The position numbers and the translations under genes were made by a program. A stretch of DNA of 64,000 bases. Origin: Xanthomonas maliensis (GTDB lineage: Bacteria > Pseudomonadota > Gammaproteobacteria > Xanthomonadales > Xanthomonadaceae). Location: contig NZ_NSET01000004.1 of the NCBI RefSeq assembly GCF_009192945.1, positions 124,001-188,000 on the forward strand, in the 5' to 3' direction. Shown piece after piece: positions 36,084 through 48,503 of this stretch. Position 1 is the stretch's first letter. Each line of letters starts with the position of its first letter. The notes under the pieces were generated by a model, which was given only the letters and a program-made list of their open reading frames with translations, did not search any database and was not told the origin of the DNA.

Positions 36084-36863
36084 TCACTCCTCGGCGCCGG
36101 CCTGGCGCTGAAGGATCGAGCTGAACTCGTCGGCGAAGGTCTCGTAGCGCACCGACAGCCGCTCGACCCGCGTGGTGAAGCGGTTGTAGGCCCACACGGC
36201 CGGGATCGCCACGAACAAGCCGATGGCGGTGGCGAACAGGGCTTCGGAAATACCCGGTGCGACCGAGGCGATACCGGCCTGCTCGCCGCTGCTGATCATG
36301 TCGTGCATGGTGACCATGATGCCGAACACCGTGCCGACCAGGCCCACGTACGGCGCGGTCGAGCCGATGTTGGCGAGCAGTTCGAGATTGCGCTCGAGCT
36401 GGTCGACCTCGCGGGTGAAGGTGGTACGCATTGCGCGCTGGGCGCCTTCCAGCTGGATACGGGAGTCCAGGCGGCGACGATCGCGCAGACGGGAAAACTC
36501 GCGAAAGCCGCTTTCGAACATCGCCTCCAGGCCGCCGACGGTGCGGTTGCGATCGGTCGCAGAGGCATACAGCTTGGACAGATCGGCACCGGACCAGAAG
36601 CGGTTCTCGAACTCGTCCGCTTCGCGGTTGGCCTGCTTGAAGGCACGCGCCTTGCGGAAAATGATCACCCAGCTGATGAACGACCCCAGCAGCAACAGCA
36701 GCACGATGATCTTCACCGGGATGCTGGCGCGCAGGATCAGCTCGGCATAGTTGATGCCGCTGTTGTGCGCCACGCTGGCGGTCTGCGCCGCTGCGGCGGT
36801 GACATCCTGCGGCAGTGCTTCCACTACCGTGTCCTGCAGGGCCAGGAGCAATGCGATCGACAT
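36084..36863 (-). CDS. tolQ: Tol-Pal system protein TolQ
   Basis: A 259-residue inner-membrane motor subunit of the MotA/TolQ/ExbB family. The first helix is PVKIIVLLLLLGSFISWVII, a long cytoplasmic loop follows, and the two C-terminal helices are in STAPYVGLVGTVFGIMVTMH and ISEALFATAIGLFVAIPAVW. These carry the conserved GLxGTVxGI and TAxGLxxAIPA signatures. It is separated from tolR by 112 bases and from ybgC by 11 bases. Confidence 0.97.
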   Translation of the reverse strand: MSIALLLALQDTVVEALPQDVTAAAAQTASVAHNSGINYAELILRASIPVKIIVLLLLLGSFISWVIIFRKARAFKQANREADEFENRFWSGADLSKLYASATDRNRTVGGLEAMFESGFREFSRLRDRRRLDSRIQLEGAQRAMRTTFTREVDQLERNLELLANIGSTAPYVGLVGTVFGIMVTMHDMISSGEQAGIASVAPGISEALFATAIGLFVAIPAVWAYNRFTTRVERLSVRYETFADEFSSILQRQAGAEE

Positions 36864-36874
36864 CCGTTTGTTCC

Positions 36875-37386
36875 TCAGTATTCGGATTCTGGGGTTTCTT
36901 GAGCTTTCAAAACGTCATACAGCGCGTCGTCCATGCCGCGGGGTCGGAAGTCGCCGGCCCCGAGCGCGGCGACCCGCACCTCGGCGGTCAGCAGCACCGC
37001 GCCCTCGCAGCGGATGGACTGAGCGAATACCAGGCTGGCCCGCTTGCACCTCACCAACTCCGCAGACACCGCCAATGCATCGTCCAACCGGGCTGGCTTG
37101 AGAAACTCCATTTGCATGGAGCGGACCGCGAACACCAGCGCGTGTTGCTGCCGCATGCGCTCCTGCCCGTAGCCCAATGCCCGCATCCACTCGGTCCGCG
37201 CCCGCTCCAGGAAGGCGACGTAACGCGCGTGGTAGACCACCCCACCGGCGTCGGTATCTTCCCAATAGACGCGTGTCGGCCAACTGAATAGTGAACGGGT
37301 TCCTGGACCCGAGGCATGGGGCTCGTCAGGCAAGCGCGCCTGCGATCCGGCGATCGCCGCGGGCGCGGCGGGGCGGTCTGTCGAAG

Positions 37387-37390
<4 letters not shown>
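36875..37390 (-). CDS. ybgC: Tol-Pal-associated acyl-CoA thioesterase YbgC
   Basis: A 171-residue hotdog-fold thioesterase. The hallmark is [20 protein letters not shown] with the catalytic Asp in WEDTDAGG, followed by [15 protein letters not shown] and [18 protein letters not shown]. It hydrolyses acyl-CoA or acyl-ACP thioesters and is conserved at the head of the tol-pal operon. I chose a TTG start at 37390 that overlaps the ruvB stop (TTGA) because AGGAGA lies a good distance upstream. The first about 30 residues before SLFSWPTR are outside the usual domain, so a later start is possible. Confidence 0.88.
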
Positions 37391-38427
<1,037 letters not shown>

Positions 38428-38477
38428 CCGCCCATCATCGCATGCCGCGTGCGGCGGGCACAGCACCGCACCTACGC

Positions 38478-39596
38478 TCAGGTGTCGAGTTCGGCCTGCC
38501 GCAGCAGACCGAAGAACGCGTCGAAGCTCGGCGCCCGCCAGGTCGGCACCAGCCCCTCCCAGCGTTCGATGTACACCACCTCCGGCTCATGCTGCGGACC
38601 GCGCGCGCGGTAGTCCAGGCACAACAGGCAATCGACGTTGTGGGCCGACAGCACCAGCACCTGCTCCAGACCGGCATGCAGGCAGGCTACCCCATTGAAG
38701 TCGTCTGGATCTTCGAAGGCGGCGGCCATGTCCAGCACGCTCCCGACCTGCGCCAAGGGCAGCAGATGACGATCCACCAGCACACAGTCCCAGTCCACGT
38801 AACGGTCGGACGGAAAACGGGTGCGCGGCACCCAGCACCACTGGGTATCGCCGCCGTCCTGTACGCCGTAGAGACGTTTGAACAGCGCAGGCAGGCGTAC
38901 GCCCAGCCGCGCTTCGGCAGCGGACAAGGCCTGCTGGTCCGCCGGCGCGCCTGCCGCATTCCAGTGCCCGGGGCCACTCCAGAAGGTTGCCAACGCCGGT
39001 GGCTGCGGCTGCCACTCCAACACGTCGCCATCGTGCCTGGCCTGCAACGCGGGCGACCAATACACGACGTCGACCAATTGCGACAGCAGCGCATCCACGC
39101 TCTCGAATGCGATCAGGCGTCGTTTGCTGTGCGCGTCGACGTACACGAGGCCGGGCTCGGCGTCGGGGGATGGGTAATCCAGACACAGCGCGCGGCCAGG
39201 GGCGCGGTCGTCGGCGGCAATGACGATCAGCAGGCGATCGTCGTCACTGACGGCCAGGCCGGCGTAGGCGTCGTCGCGATACTCCTCGCGCGCCCGCACC
39301 TCGGCAAAGGAAAACAGGCCGGCAGCCCCGAGCAGGCGCGCGCGCGGAATCAACCACTCGGCCTTCAGCCAGGCATCCGGGCGATCCAGCGAGCGCCCGC
39401 GCGCCATCTGTACCGCGCCGCCGTCGTAGCGCGCATACAACTGCCGCAACCACGCCGGCAGCCGCACCCCGAGGCGCTGCTCGGCCGCCGCGATCGCTGT
39501 AGCCGTGGCCGGCTCTCGGCCCAGATTCAGCCCTTCATCCCACAGCGTCTCCAGGGACGGCCCGCTTCCATAGACCATCCACTTGAGATCGGCCAT
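38478..39596 (-). CDS. Tandem SUKH (SMI1/KNR4-like) domain protein
   Basis: A 372-residue protein with two similar halves, each opening with a SUKH-type motif: [20 protein letters not shown] then YARYDGG in the first, [20 protein letters not shown] then YGVQDGG in the second. SUKH domains are found in immunity proteins against polymorphic toxins and in some regulatory proteins. Each half has the acidic/aromatic beta-strand pattern of the fold ([40 protein letters not shown]). It starts two bases after the kup stop, suggesting co-transcription, and is 50 bases upstream of ruvB. No toxin gene is adjacent. The frame is open through kup upstream, but the homology begins at the ATG. Confidence 0.75.
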   Translation of the reverse strand: MADLKWMVYGSGPSLETLWDEGLNLGREPATATAIAAAEQRLGVRLPAWLRQLYARYDGGAVQMARGRSLDRPDAWLKAEWLIPRARLLGAAGLFSFAEVRAREEYRDDAYAGLAVSDDDRLLIVIAADDRAPGRALCLDYPSPDAEPGLVYVDAHSKRRLIAFESVDALLSQLVDVVYWSPALQARHDGDVLEWQPQPPALATFWSGPGHWNAAGAPADQQALSAAEARLGVRLPALFKRLYGVQDGGDTQWCWVPRTRFPSDRYVDWDCVLVDRHLLPLAQVGSVLDMAAAFEDPDDFNGVACLHAGLEQVLVLSAHNVDCLLCLDYRARGPQHEPEVVYIERWEGLVPTWRAPSFDAFFGLLRQAELDT

Positions 39597-39598
39597 GG

Positions 39599-41512
<1,914 letters not shown>

Positions 41513-41569
41513 GGAGGGAAGAGTAGCGCCAGAACGTGAAGAAAGCGGGTAGCCGGGCCGACCGGGCGG

Positions 41570-42154
41570 TCAGCGCAGCGCGGCCTGCAAGGCCTTGCGG
41601 ATCACCGTGGCGACGTCGTCCCCCTCGGCCCCCGCATCGCGCGCCATGCGCGCCGCCTCGGCGGGTTTGTAGCCCAGCTGCTGCAGGGCGACGGTGGCCT
41701 CGGACACCGCGTCCGGACCGAGCTGGCCTGTGATCGGCGCGCCGCTGCTGAAATCGGCCGCACGATCGCGCAGCTCCACCACCATACGCTCGGCAGTCTT
41801 CTTGCCGATGCCGGGAATACGCGTCAGCGCGGTGATGTCGCCGGCGGTGATCAGGCGGGCGAACTCGTCGACGCTGACCCCCGACAACACGGCCAGGGCG
41901 ATCTTGGCACCGATGCCACTGACCTTCTGCACGTCGCGAAACAGCCGTCGTTCGCCTTCGCGCAGGAAGCCGTACAGCGCCACGCTGTCTTCCTTCTGGG
42001 CGTAATGGGTGAACAGGATGACGTCGCGACCGACATCGGGCAGATCGTAGAAGGTGCTCATCGGCGCCTCCAGCTCATAGCCGACCCCACCGACATCGAT
42101 CACCAGCCACGGCGGCTGCTTATAGGCGAGGATCCCGCGCAGACGGCCGATCAT
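41570..42154 (-). CDS. ruvA: Holliday junction DNA helicase subunit RuvA
   Basis: A 194-residue RuvA. Domain I starts [20 protein letters not shown], the double helix-hairpin-helix region is [20 protein letters not shown] and [20 protein letters not shown], and the C-terminal domain III ([20 protein letters not shown]) contacts RuvB. It tetramerises on four-way junctions. It lies downstream of ruvC across a repeat-containing gap. Confidence 0.97.
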   Translation of the reverse strand: MIGRLRGILAYKQPPWLVIDVGGVGYELEAPMSTFYDLPDVGRDVILFTHYAQKEDSVALYGFLREGERRLFRDVQKVSGIGAKIALAVLSGVSVDEFARLITAGDITALTRIPGIGKKTAERMVVELRDRAADFSSGAPITGQLGPDAVSEATVALQQLGYKPAEAARMARDAGAEGDDVATVIRKALQAALR

Positions 42155-42163
42155 GCGGAAGCT

Positions 42164-42267
42164 CCGGGACCCGGGACCCGGGACCCGGGACTCGTAAAGG
42201 CGATGCTCGCCGGAGCTTCATCGCTCGATGCTGGTCGCGTCCCGGGTCCCGCGTCCCCAGTCCCGGC
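42164..42267. repeat. GGGACCC-type heptamer repeats forming a long inverted repeat between ruvC and ruvA
   Basis: Four tandem copies of CCGGGAC (42164-42191) face a roughly complementary copy on the other side (GTCCCGGGTCCCG and CAGTCCCGG, about 42239-42267). The RNA spanning ruvC-ruvA could fold into a strong hairpin. Such G/C-runs with GGGA-like units are frequent in intergenic DNA of xanthomonads. It is non-coding. Confidence 0.7.
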
Positions 42268-42287
42268 CTTTCCCGACATCTTCATGC

Positions 42288-42809
42288 TCATTTCCGGCTC
42301 CACGCCTGTTGAGGATTGACGCCCAATCGCTGCGCCGTGGCGCGCACATGGGCGTGGGTGATGGCCACCGCCAGCGCATCGGCGGCGTCGGCCTGCAGCT
42401 TGCCTTGCAACTGGAGCATGAGCCCGACCATATGCTGGACCTGCCCCTTGTCCGCGCCGCCGCGACCGACCAGGGCCAGCTTGATCTCGGTCGCCGCATA
42501 CTCGTGGACGGCCAGATCGCGCAACACTGCCGCGCAGATCGCCGCGCCGCGCGCCTGGCCGAGCTTGAGCGCCGAGTCGGCACTCTTGCCGACGAACACC
42601 TTCTCGATCGCCACTTCCTGCGGCCGGTAGGTCTCGATCACCTCCGACAACCCATGCAGCAAACGCTTCAGGCGCTGGGCGAAATCGCCCTCGCCCAGCA
42701 GCAGCAAGGGCGCGTGATACACATGACGACTGCGCCCGCCAGCATCCACATCGATGATCCCGATGCCGGTGCGCTGCGATCCCGGGTCGATGCCGAGGAT
42801 GCGAATCAC
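42288..42809 (-). CDS. ruvC: Crossover junction endodeoxyribonuclease RuvC
   Basis: A 173-residue Holliday junction resolvase. Catalytic acidic residues are in [18 protein letters not shown] (Asp7), [20 protein letters not shown] (Glu), and the C-terminal [14 protein letters not shown] pair. The start is GTG at 42809 ([11 protein letters not shown]). The frame continues upstream as far as yebC, but only this start gives family length. Repeats of the GGGACCC type flank both ends. Confidence 0.95.
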   Translation of the reverse strand: MIRILGIDPGSQRTGIGIIDVDAGGRSRHVYHAPLLLLGEGDFAQRLKRLLHGLSEVIETYRPQEVAIEKVFVGKSADSALKLGQARGAAICAAVLRDLAVHEYAATEIKLALVGRGGADKGQVQHMVGLMLQLQGKLQADAADALAVAITHAHVRATAQRLGVNPQQAWSRK

Positions 42810-42885
42810 ACCGGGAGCGGGAACCTGCGATGAGGGGCTGGCAACCGCCAGCTCGGCGACGACCCGACGGCTGCCAACGCGCGTC

Positions 42886-42915
42886 CGGGACCCCGGCCCC
42901 GCGTCCCGGGTCCCG
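42886..42915. repeat. GGGACCC-type inverted repeat between yebC and ruvC
   Basis: CGGGACCC (42886-42893) and GGGTCCCG (42908-42915) form an 8-base stem with a 14-base GC-rich loop. Same sequence type as the repeat between ruvC and ruvA. Confidence 0.6.
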
Positions 42916-42933
42916 TTGGGAGGCATCGCGCGC

Positions 42934-43668
42934 CTACGCCCCCGCGCCCAGCGCGGCCTGGTCGACGTTGGAATACACGTCCTGCACGTCGTCGAGGTCT
43001 TCGAGCATGTCCAGCAGCTTGCGCACCTGCACGGCAGTGTCGCCATCGACGGCGATATCGTTTTCGGCACGGAACGTGATCTCGGCGTGCGCCGGCACCA
43101 GGCCGGCGGCCGTCAGCGCGTCGCGTACCTGGGCGAAGCTTTCCGGTGCGGTCAGCACGTCGATGGCGCCGTCTTCCGGATACACCACCACGTCGTCGGC
43201 GCCGGCGTCGATCGCCGCCTCGGTCACCGCATCTTCGTCGGCACCGGCGGCATAACTGAACACGCCCAGGCGCTTGAACATGAAGGACACCGAGCCATCG
43301 GTTCCCATGTTGCCGCCGCATTTGCTAAAAGCATGGCGAACATCGGCCACCGTGCGCACGCGATTGTCGGTCAGGCAGTCGACGATCACTGCCACGCCGC
43401 CGGGGGCATAGCCCTCGTAGCGCACTTCCTCGTACTCCACGCCTTCCAGCTCGCCGGTGGCCTTCTTGATGGCGCGCTCGATCACGTCCTTGGGCATGTT
43501 GGACGCCAATCCCTTGTCCATCGCCACGCGCAGGCGCGGATTGTTGGCGGCATCGCCACCGCCGGCGCGCGCGGCCACGCTGATCTCGCGGATGATCTTG
43601 GTGAAAATCTTGCCGCGCTTGGCGTCGGACGCGTTCTTGCGGGCTTCGATCGAGGGGCCTCTACCCAT
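42934..43668 (-). CDS. yebC: YebC/PmpR-family regulatory protein
   Basis: A 244-residue protein with the usual opening [20 protein letters not shown] followed by [39 protein letters not shown] and [20 protein letters not shown]. The C-terminal part is acidic ([14 protein letters not shown]). YebC proteins are linked to transcriptional regulation and, in more recent work, to relief of ribosome stalling. The family typically begins MAGHSKWANIKHRK; this shorter [11 protein letters not shown] form is a lineage variant. Position next to ruvC is widely conserved. Confidence 0.93.
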   Translation of the reverse strand: MGRGPSIEARKNASDAKRGKIFTKIIREISVAARAGGGDAANNPRLRVAMDKGLASNMPKDVIERAIKKATGELEGVEYEEVRYEGYAPGGVAVIVDCLTDNRVRTVADVRHAFSKCGGNMGTDGSVSFMFKRLGVFSYAAGADEDAVTEAAIDAGADDVVVYPEDGAIDVLTAPESFAQVRDALTAAGLVPAHAEITFRAENDIAVDGDTAVQVRKLLDMLEDLDDVQDVYSNVDQAALGAGA

Positions 43669-43740
43669 GGAGCATTCCAGACTGGCTGAAGACAGGGCGC
43701 GGATTTTACCTGATTGGCGCCCCCTTACGCGGCGGCCACC

Positions 43741-44412
43741 TCAGTGCTGGAATCGCCCGCTGCCCAGAAAGGCCAATGCCTGCCGCGCCGCGGCTGGCGA
43801 CAGCAACAGGCCGCTGTGGCTGGCGCGGACCACACAATGGTCGCGCAGGCCGGGCAGCTGCGTTTCGCCCAGGCTCACGGTTCCGTCCGACACCGCGCCA
43901 AGCGGAGCCAACCAGTGGCCCAGCCCGCGCGGGACGCAGCCGGCGACCTGGCCGATCTCGGCTGGGCCGTCCCAGTGCCCCACGCCCTGCTGCAGCAAGT
44001 CGGCACTGCGACCCATCGCCCACGGCAGGCCGCGTCTGGCCAACCCACGCGCCACACCGCTGCCGGCCAGCGGGCTTCCCAGGCAGACCACCCGTCGCAC
44101 CGGCAGCTCCGGCGCACTGCGCAGGGCTTGTGCGGCAATCAAGCCGCCAAGGCTGTGACAGACCAGCGCTTGCGCGCCGGTCGCGCGCAGGCGGCCAATC
44201 AGCCGCGGCACCGCCTGCGCGGGACCGCCCAGGACGCTGGCGTAGCCGAACAGCGCCGGCCGATACCCCCCCTGCCGCAATCGACGTGCCAGTGGCAGCA
44301 ACCAGAGCGGGGAATTCCAGATGCCATGCACCAGCAGGACATCGGCCAGTGCGCTGCCGCCGGCGTCGGCTGGCGCCAGCACGCGCAGGGGCACGACAGG
44401 CGGAGACGACAT
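43741..44412 (-). CDS. Alpha/beta-fold hydrolase
   Basis: A 223-residue cytoplasmic hydrolase with no signal peptide. The oxyanion-hole region is VLLVHGIWNSPLWLLPLARR and the nucleophile elbow is LVCHSLGGLIAAQAL (Ser in CHSLGG, with Cys instead of the usual Gly). HSGLLLSPAAARQALAF supplies a probable catalytic His. It resembles small lipase/esterase-like proteins of the PGAP1/RBBP9 type; the substrate is unknown. It lies downstream of the GNAT gene on the same strand. Confidence 0.8.
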   Translation of the reverse strand: MSSPPVVPLRVLAPADAGGSALADVLLVHGIWNSPLWLLPLARRLRQGGYRPALFGYASVLGGPAQAVPRLIGRLRATGAQALVCHSLGGLIAAQALRSAPELPVRRVVCLGSPLAGSGVARGLARRGLPWAMGRSADLLQQGVGHWDGPAEIGQVAGCVPRGLGHWLAPLGAVSDGTVSLGETQLPGLRDHCVVRASHSGLLLSPAAARQALAFLGSGRFQH

Positions 44413-44424
44413 CGACGTGACCGC

Positions 44425-44949
44425 TCAGCGGGACGACAGGCGCGGCTCCCGCCGCAGGATGAATTCGCGATCGACAGTCGCGCCGACCGGGAAATCGTAT
44501 TCGCCGACCTGCACGAAGCCATAGCGCGCATAGAAGCGTTGGGCGCCGAAGTTTTCCGACCACACGCCGATCCATAGCGTCCGTGGGCCGTCGCGCTCCA
44601 GCCACTGCAACGCCGTCTCGAACAGGCGGCTGCCCCAACCGCAACTCTGGTATTGCTTGAGCAGGTAGAGCCGTTTCAGTTCGCCATCGCCCGGACGCAC
44701 CTCGGCATGCGGCAGGCCGCAGGGACCGGCGGCGGCATGGCCAATGGCCACGCCCTCATGCTCCAGCAACCAGATCGCATAGTTGGGATGGCCGAGCACG
44801 ATCTGCGCACGCTCGACCGAAAAGGTCTCGATCAGGAAGTCGCGCAGATCCTGTTCGGGATAGAGATGACCGAAGGTCTCGGTAAAGGTGGCGGTAGCGA
44901 TCCGCGCGACCGCCGCGGCATCGTCCAACGTGGCGCGGCGGATCTGCAT
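44425..44949 (-). CDS. GNAT-family N-acetyltransferase
   Basis: A 174-residue GNAT protein: MQIRRATLDDAAAVARIATA at the N-terminus, an acetyl-CoA-binding segment YLLKQYQSCGWGSRLFETAL (a Q/R-x-x-G-x-G/A variant: QSCGWGS), and the terminal strand NFGAQRFYARYGFVQVGEYD. It transfers acetyl from acetyl-CoA to an unknown amine. It lies three bases after the acidic protein gene and probably shares a transcript with it. Confidence 0.88.
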   Translation of the reverse strand: MQIRRATLDDAAAVARIATATFTETFGHLYPEQDLRDFLIETFSVERAQIVLGHPNYAIWLLEHEGVAIGHAAAGPCGLPHAEVRPGDGELKRLYLLKQYQSCGWGSRLFETALQWLERDGPRTLWIGVWSENFGAQRFYARYGFVQVGEYDFPVGATVDREFILRREPRLSSR

Positions 44950-44952
44950 GGC

Positions 44953-45246
44953 TCAACGGCCCTCTTCGGCCTCGTCGTCCTCTTCCTCTTCTTCGTCCTC
45001 GGACTCCTCGTCTTCGGACTCTTCATCGTCCTCGTACTCGTAGTCGTCCTCGCCGAAGTCCTCGCCATCCCAGCGCCCTTCCGGATCGGGGACGAAGGTC
45101 AACGGCGCGTTGGCACCGGCGCCGACGCGCACCAGCCAGCCGCCGAAGACGCGCGCACGCTGGGTGGTGATGGTGTCTGTGGCCCCTTCATTTTCCAGCG
45201 TCTCCCACTCGAGGGCGAAGGCCTGGTCGTTATCGGTCTCACTCAT
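44953..45246 (-). CDS. Small highly acidic protein
   Basis: A 97-residue protein. The N-terminal two-thirds form a compact beta-rich segment (FALEWETLENEGATDTITTQ, RARVFGGWLVRVGAGANAPL), and the C-terminus is a run of more than 35 mostly Asp/Glu residues (DDYEYEDDEESEDEESEDEE and onward). The acidic tail suggests binding of basic proteins or cations, or a solubility role. I do not recognise a characterised family. It lies between aspS and the GNAT gene on the same strand. Confidence 0.75.
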   Translation of the reverse strand: MSETDNDQAFALEWETLENEGATDTITTQRARVFGGWLVRVGAGANAPLTFVPDPEGRWDGEDFGEDDYEYEDDEESEDEESEDEEEEEDDEAEEGR

Positions 45247-45276
45247 GTCGCTGTCTCCGCTGGGAGGGATGGGGAA

Positions 45277-47028
45277 TCACTTGGCCTGCGGCCGGACCTG
45301 CACGTGCACTTCGGCCAGCTGCGCATCGGCAATTGGCGACGGCGCATCGGTCATCAGGTCCTGCGCACCGGTGGTCTTGGGGAAGGGAATCACGTCGCGG
45401 ATCGACTCGGTGCCGGCCATCAGCGCGGCGATACGGTCGATCCCGAAGGCGATGCCGCCATGCGGGGGTGCGCCGTAGTTCAGCGCATCGAGCAGGAAGC
45501 CGAACTTGGCGCGCGCTTCCTCGGCACCGATGCCGAGCAGCTCGAACACCGCGCTCTGCATGTCCGGGCGATGGATACGGATCGAACCGCCACCGATCTC
45601 GTTGCCGTTGAGCACCATGTCGTAGCCGCGCGAGACCGCGGTCCTGGCATTGGCACGCAGGTCGGCGATGTCGTCCACTGCCGGCGCGGTGAAAGGGTGA
45701 TGCAGGGCGACATAGCGTTGCGCCTCCTCATCCCATTCGAACATCGGGAAGTCGGTGACCCACAACGGACGCCAGCCCTCGGCGACCAGGCCAAAGTCCT
45801 TGCCGGCCTTCAAGCGCAGCGCGCCCATGAAGTCGGACACCTTGGTGTAGCTGCCAGCGCCGAAGAACACCAGGTCGCCATTGCCGGCACCGACGTGGGC
45901 CACCAGCGCAGCGAAGGCCGGCTCGCTGAAGAATTTCTGGATCGGCGAGCTGATCTCGCCGTTGTCGGCGATCTTGATGTAAGCCAGGCCCTTGGCGCCG
46001 TACTTGGCGGCATGCGCGGCGTATTCGTCGATCTGCTTGCGCGACAGGCTGGCGCCGCCGGGAATGCGCAGTGCGGCGACACGACCATCGGCATCGCTAG
46101 CCGGGCCGGTGAACACCGCAAATTCGCTGTCCTTGACCAGGTCGGCCACGTCGACCAGCTCCAGGGCGATGCGCAGGTCCGGCTTGTCCGAGCCGTAGCG
46201 ACGCATCGCCTCGGCCCAGGTCATGCGCGGGAAGCTGGCGTCCAGCTCGACCTCGGCCACTTCCTTGAAGATCGCGCGGATCATCTCCTCGACGAAGTCC
46301 TGCACATCGCGCTCGCGCACGAAGGCGAACTCCATGTCCAGCTGGGTGAATTCCAGCTGGCGGTCGGCACGCAGGGCTTCGTCGCGGAAGCAACGGGCGA
46401 TCTGGTAGTAGCGGTCGAAGCCAGCCACCATCAGGATCTGCTTGAACAACTGCGGGCTCTGCGGCAGTGCGTAGAACTCGCCCGGATGCATGCGCGCCGG
46501 CACCAGGAAATCGCGCGCGCCTTCCGGCGTGGCCTTGGTCAGGATCGGGGTCTCGATGTCCTGGAAGCCGCGCGCATCCAGATGGCGGCGCAGCGCCTGT
46601 ACCAGCTTGATGCGGGTGCGCTGCATGCGCTGCATCTCCGGGCGGCGCAGATCCAGATAGCGATACTTCAGGCGGGTGTCCTCGCCCGGGTTTTCGTGCG
46701 CGTGGAACGGCAACGGCGCGGCCTTGTTCAACACGGTGATACGGCTGGCGATCACTTCCACCTTGCCAGTGCGCATCTTGTCGTTGACCGCGTGGCGGGC
46801 ACGCACCACGCCTTCCACCTGCAGCACGTCTTCGTAGCCCAGCGACGCGGCCACCGCGAACACCTCGGCGTTGTCGACTTCCACCGTCACCTGCACGATG
46901 CCTTCGTGATCGCGCAGATCGATGAAACAGACGCCGCCCTGGTTACGGGCCACGTCGGTCCAGCCGGCGAGGGTGACGGTTTGGCCGATCAGGGTCTCGT
47001 CGACCAGGCCGCAGAAGTGGGTACGCAT
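45277..47028 (-). CDS. aspS: Aspartyl-tRNA synthetase
   Basis: A 583-residue class II aminoacyl-tRNA synthetase. The OB-fold anticodon-binding domain starts [20 protein letters not shown], motif 1 is in [20 protein letters not shown], motif 2 in [20 protein letters not shown], the bacterial GAD insertion lies in the middle, and motif 3 in [20 protein letters not shown]. It charges tRNA-Asp (possibly also tRNA-Asn where Asn is made on tRNA; the sequence alone does not decide). ATG at 47028 is preceded by GGAG; an upstream in-frame start adds unrelated residues. Confidence 0.97.
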   Translation of the reverse strand: MRTHFCGLVDETLIGQTVTLAGWTDVARNQGGVCFIDLRDHEGIVQVTVEVDNAEVFAVAASLGYEDVLQVEGVVRARHAVNDKMRTGKVEVIASRITVLNKAAPLPFHAHENPGEDTRLKYRYLDLRRPEMQRMQRTRIKLVQALRRHLDARGFQDIETPILTKATPEGARDFLVPARMHPGEFYALPQSPQLFKQILMVAGFDRYYQIARCFRDEALRADRQLEFTQLDMEFAFVRERDVQDFVEEMIRAIFKEVAEVELDASFPRMTWAEAMRRYGSDKPDLRIALELVDVADLVKDSEFAVFTGPASDADGRVAALRIPGGASLSRKQIDEYAAHAAKYGAKGLAYIKIADNGEISSPIQKFFSEPAFAALVAHVGAGNGDLVFFGAGSYTKVSDFMGALRLKAGKDFGLVAEGWRPLWVTDFPMFEWDEEAQRYVALHHPFTAPAVDDIADLRANARTAVSRGYDMVLNGNEIGGGSIRIHRPDMQSAVFELLGIGAEEARAKFGFLLDALNYGAPPHGGIAFGIDRIAALMAGTESIRDVIPFPKTTGAQDLMTDAPSPIADAQLAEVHVQVRPQAK

Positions 47029-47182
47029 CGAAAGCTCCGCTGGAAACCGGCGCAGGACGGCGCCGGAGAGCCGGGTATTCTGCGGCCCACGGCCGGCCGG
47101 GGCAAATGCGCAGGCGGTCACGGTCGCTTAAGTCGGCGCTAGGCTGAATAGGCACAACCTCCTCTCGTTGCAGGACAAGACC

Positions 47183-47926
47183 ATGTCGCGCACAGCCTTG
47201 CTCTTTGCCGCCTGCCTGGCCCTGCCCGGCCTCCTGATCAGCCGCCATGCCCACGCCCAGGACCGCGGCTGGGACGGGCCATCGATCACCTGTTCCAGCA
47301 ACGACAATCGCCGCCGCGAGTGCGACACCCCATTTCGCGGGCGCGCGGTGCTGGTGGAGAACATTTCCGGCACTCGATGCATCGAAGGACGCAACTGGGG
47401 CAGCGCGCGTGGGCGGATCTGGGTGGACAACGGCTGCCGGGGCCGCTTTGTCGAGGCCCGCGGCGGCTGGGGTGGCGGCTGGGACCGCGACGACGGCCCG
47501 GCCGCCGCCGGCACGGTGCGCTGCGAAAGCCGCGACCAGCGCCAGGCGGTCTGCCAGACCGGCTGGCGTCGCGCCACCCTGGTGCGCCAGCTCTCGGACA
47601 CCCGCTGTGTCGAGGGCCGCAACTGGCGCCAGGCACCGGGACGCATCTGGGTGGACGATGGCTGCCGCGGCGAGTTCGCCGAAGCCCGTGGCGGTTGGGA
47701 CGGTGGCTGGGGTGGCGGCCGCCCGGCGAACGACTACGCGATCACCTGCAGCAGCGACGACCGGCGGCTGCGCACCTGTGGCTGGGACGGCCGCTACGGC
47801 GATCCGGTGCTGACCCGCCAACTCTCCGACACCCGCTGCGAAGAAGGTCGCACCTGGGGATACGACCGTCGCCGCGCCACGGTCTGGGTCAACGACGGCT
47901 GCCGCGCCCGCTTCGAGGCGCGCTGA
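47183..47926 (+). CDS. Secreted DUF3011 triple-repeat protein
   Basis: A 247-residue exported protein: signal peptide MSRTALLFAACLALPGLLIS ending at AHAQ, then three repeats of about 65 residues. Each repeat has a CxS start (ITCSSNDNRRREC, VRCESRDQRQAVC, ITCSSDDRRLRTC), a middle TRC-EGR-W element and a terminal IWVDNGCRG-like or VWVNDGCRA element with a conserved Cys, giving four Cys per repeat that could form disulfides. This is the DUF3011 pattern. Linkers are Gly/Trp-rich (ARGGWGGGW). Function unknown; surface or periplasmic. AGGA seven bases upstream fixes ATG at 47183. Confidence 0.85.
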   Translation: MSRTALLFAACLALPGLLISRHAHAQDRGWDGPSITCSSNDNRRRECDTPFRGRAVLVENISGTRCIEGRNWGSARGRIWVDNGCRGRFVEARGGWGGGWDRDDGPAAAGTVRCESRDQRQAVCQTGWRRATLVRQLSDTRCVEGRNWRQAPGRIWVDDGCRGEFAEARGGWDGGWGGGRPANDYAITCSSDDRRLRTCGWDGRYGDPVLTRQLSDTRCEEGRTWGYDRRRATVWVNDGCRARFEAR

Positions 47927-48034
47927 GCGCGCAAGCGCGGTTGCTCGAACATGCGCCGACGTGGCCGCAGCGCAGACTCGCTAACCGCGTGTTCGCCAGC
48001 GACGGCGCCGGAGTGTCCAGCAGTGTCGGCCTGC

Positions 48035-48340
48035 TCAGGACGCGGCGGATGGGCTCGCCGACGTCGCTGCGGCCGGCTTGGCGGAGGCAGCATCCGCCGC
48101 AGGTGCGCTGCCGGCAGCAGCGCCGCTGTCGACCAGGTTCTTCTTCTTTTCGCCGGCGGACTTGAAGTCGGTTTCGTACCACCCGCTTCCGGACAGGCGA
48201 AAGGCCGGTGCAGTGACCTGGCGGCGGACGCTGCCGACGGCAGCGCAGGTTGGGCATTGCTGCGGATCCGGATCGGCCATCTTCTGCAGGCGATCGAAGG
48301 CGTGGCCACAGCTGGAGCATTGGAACGCGTAGATAGGCAT
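48035..48340 (-). CDS. FmdB-family zinc-ribbon protein
   Basis: A 101-residue protein with an N-terminal zinc ribbon: MPIYAFQCSSCGHAFDRLQK with CxxC, then CPTCAAVGSVRRQV with the second CxxC. This is the FmdB regulatory-type domain, usually about 70 residues. The C-terminus is a low-complexity Ala/Ser/Pro tail after FKSAGEKKKNLVDSG. The family name comes from a formamidase regulator, but the function of most members is unknown. It is transcribed opposite to the DUF3011 gene. Confidence 0.85.
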   Translation of the reverse strand: MPIYAFQCSSCGHAFDRLQKMADPDPQQCPTCAAVGSVRRQVTAPAFRLSGSGWYETDFKSAGEKKKNLVDSGAAAGSAPAADAASAKPAAATSASPSAAS

Positions 48341-48503
48341 CGTGCGGTAGGTGCGGTGCGGATGGAGCGGCCGCAGATTCTACGGTGCGCGCTGGCATCA
48401 ATGCAGCAGCGCCGGCGCCTCCCCTGCCCCTCGGCGCTGTTCGGAGGGACTGTTACACTGGCCCGGTGACCGACGCGCCTTTCCCCACACGAGGGCCGCA
48501 GCC

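Noticed and set aside
42164-42267. Short heptamer array considered as a CRISPR-like array
   Set aside because: Units are contiguous 7-mers without spacers and there are no cas genes.
44653-47142. 829-residue plus-strand open frame opposite aspS and neighbours
   Set aside because: It spans several real minus-strand genes and has no recognisable domain; typical of high-GC antisense frames.
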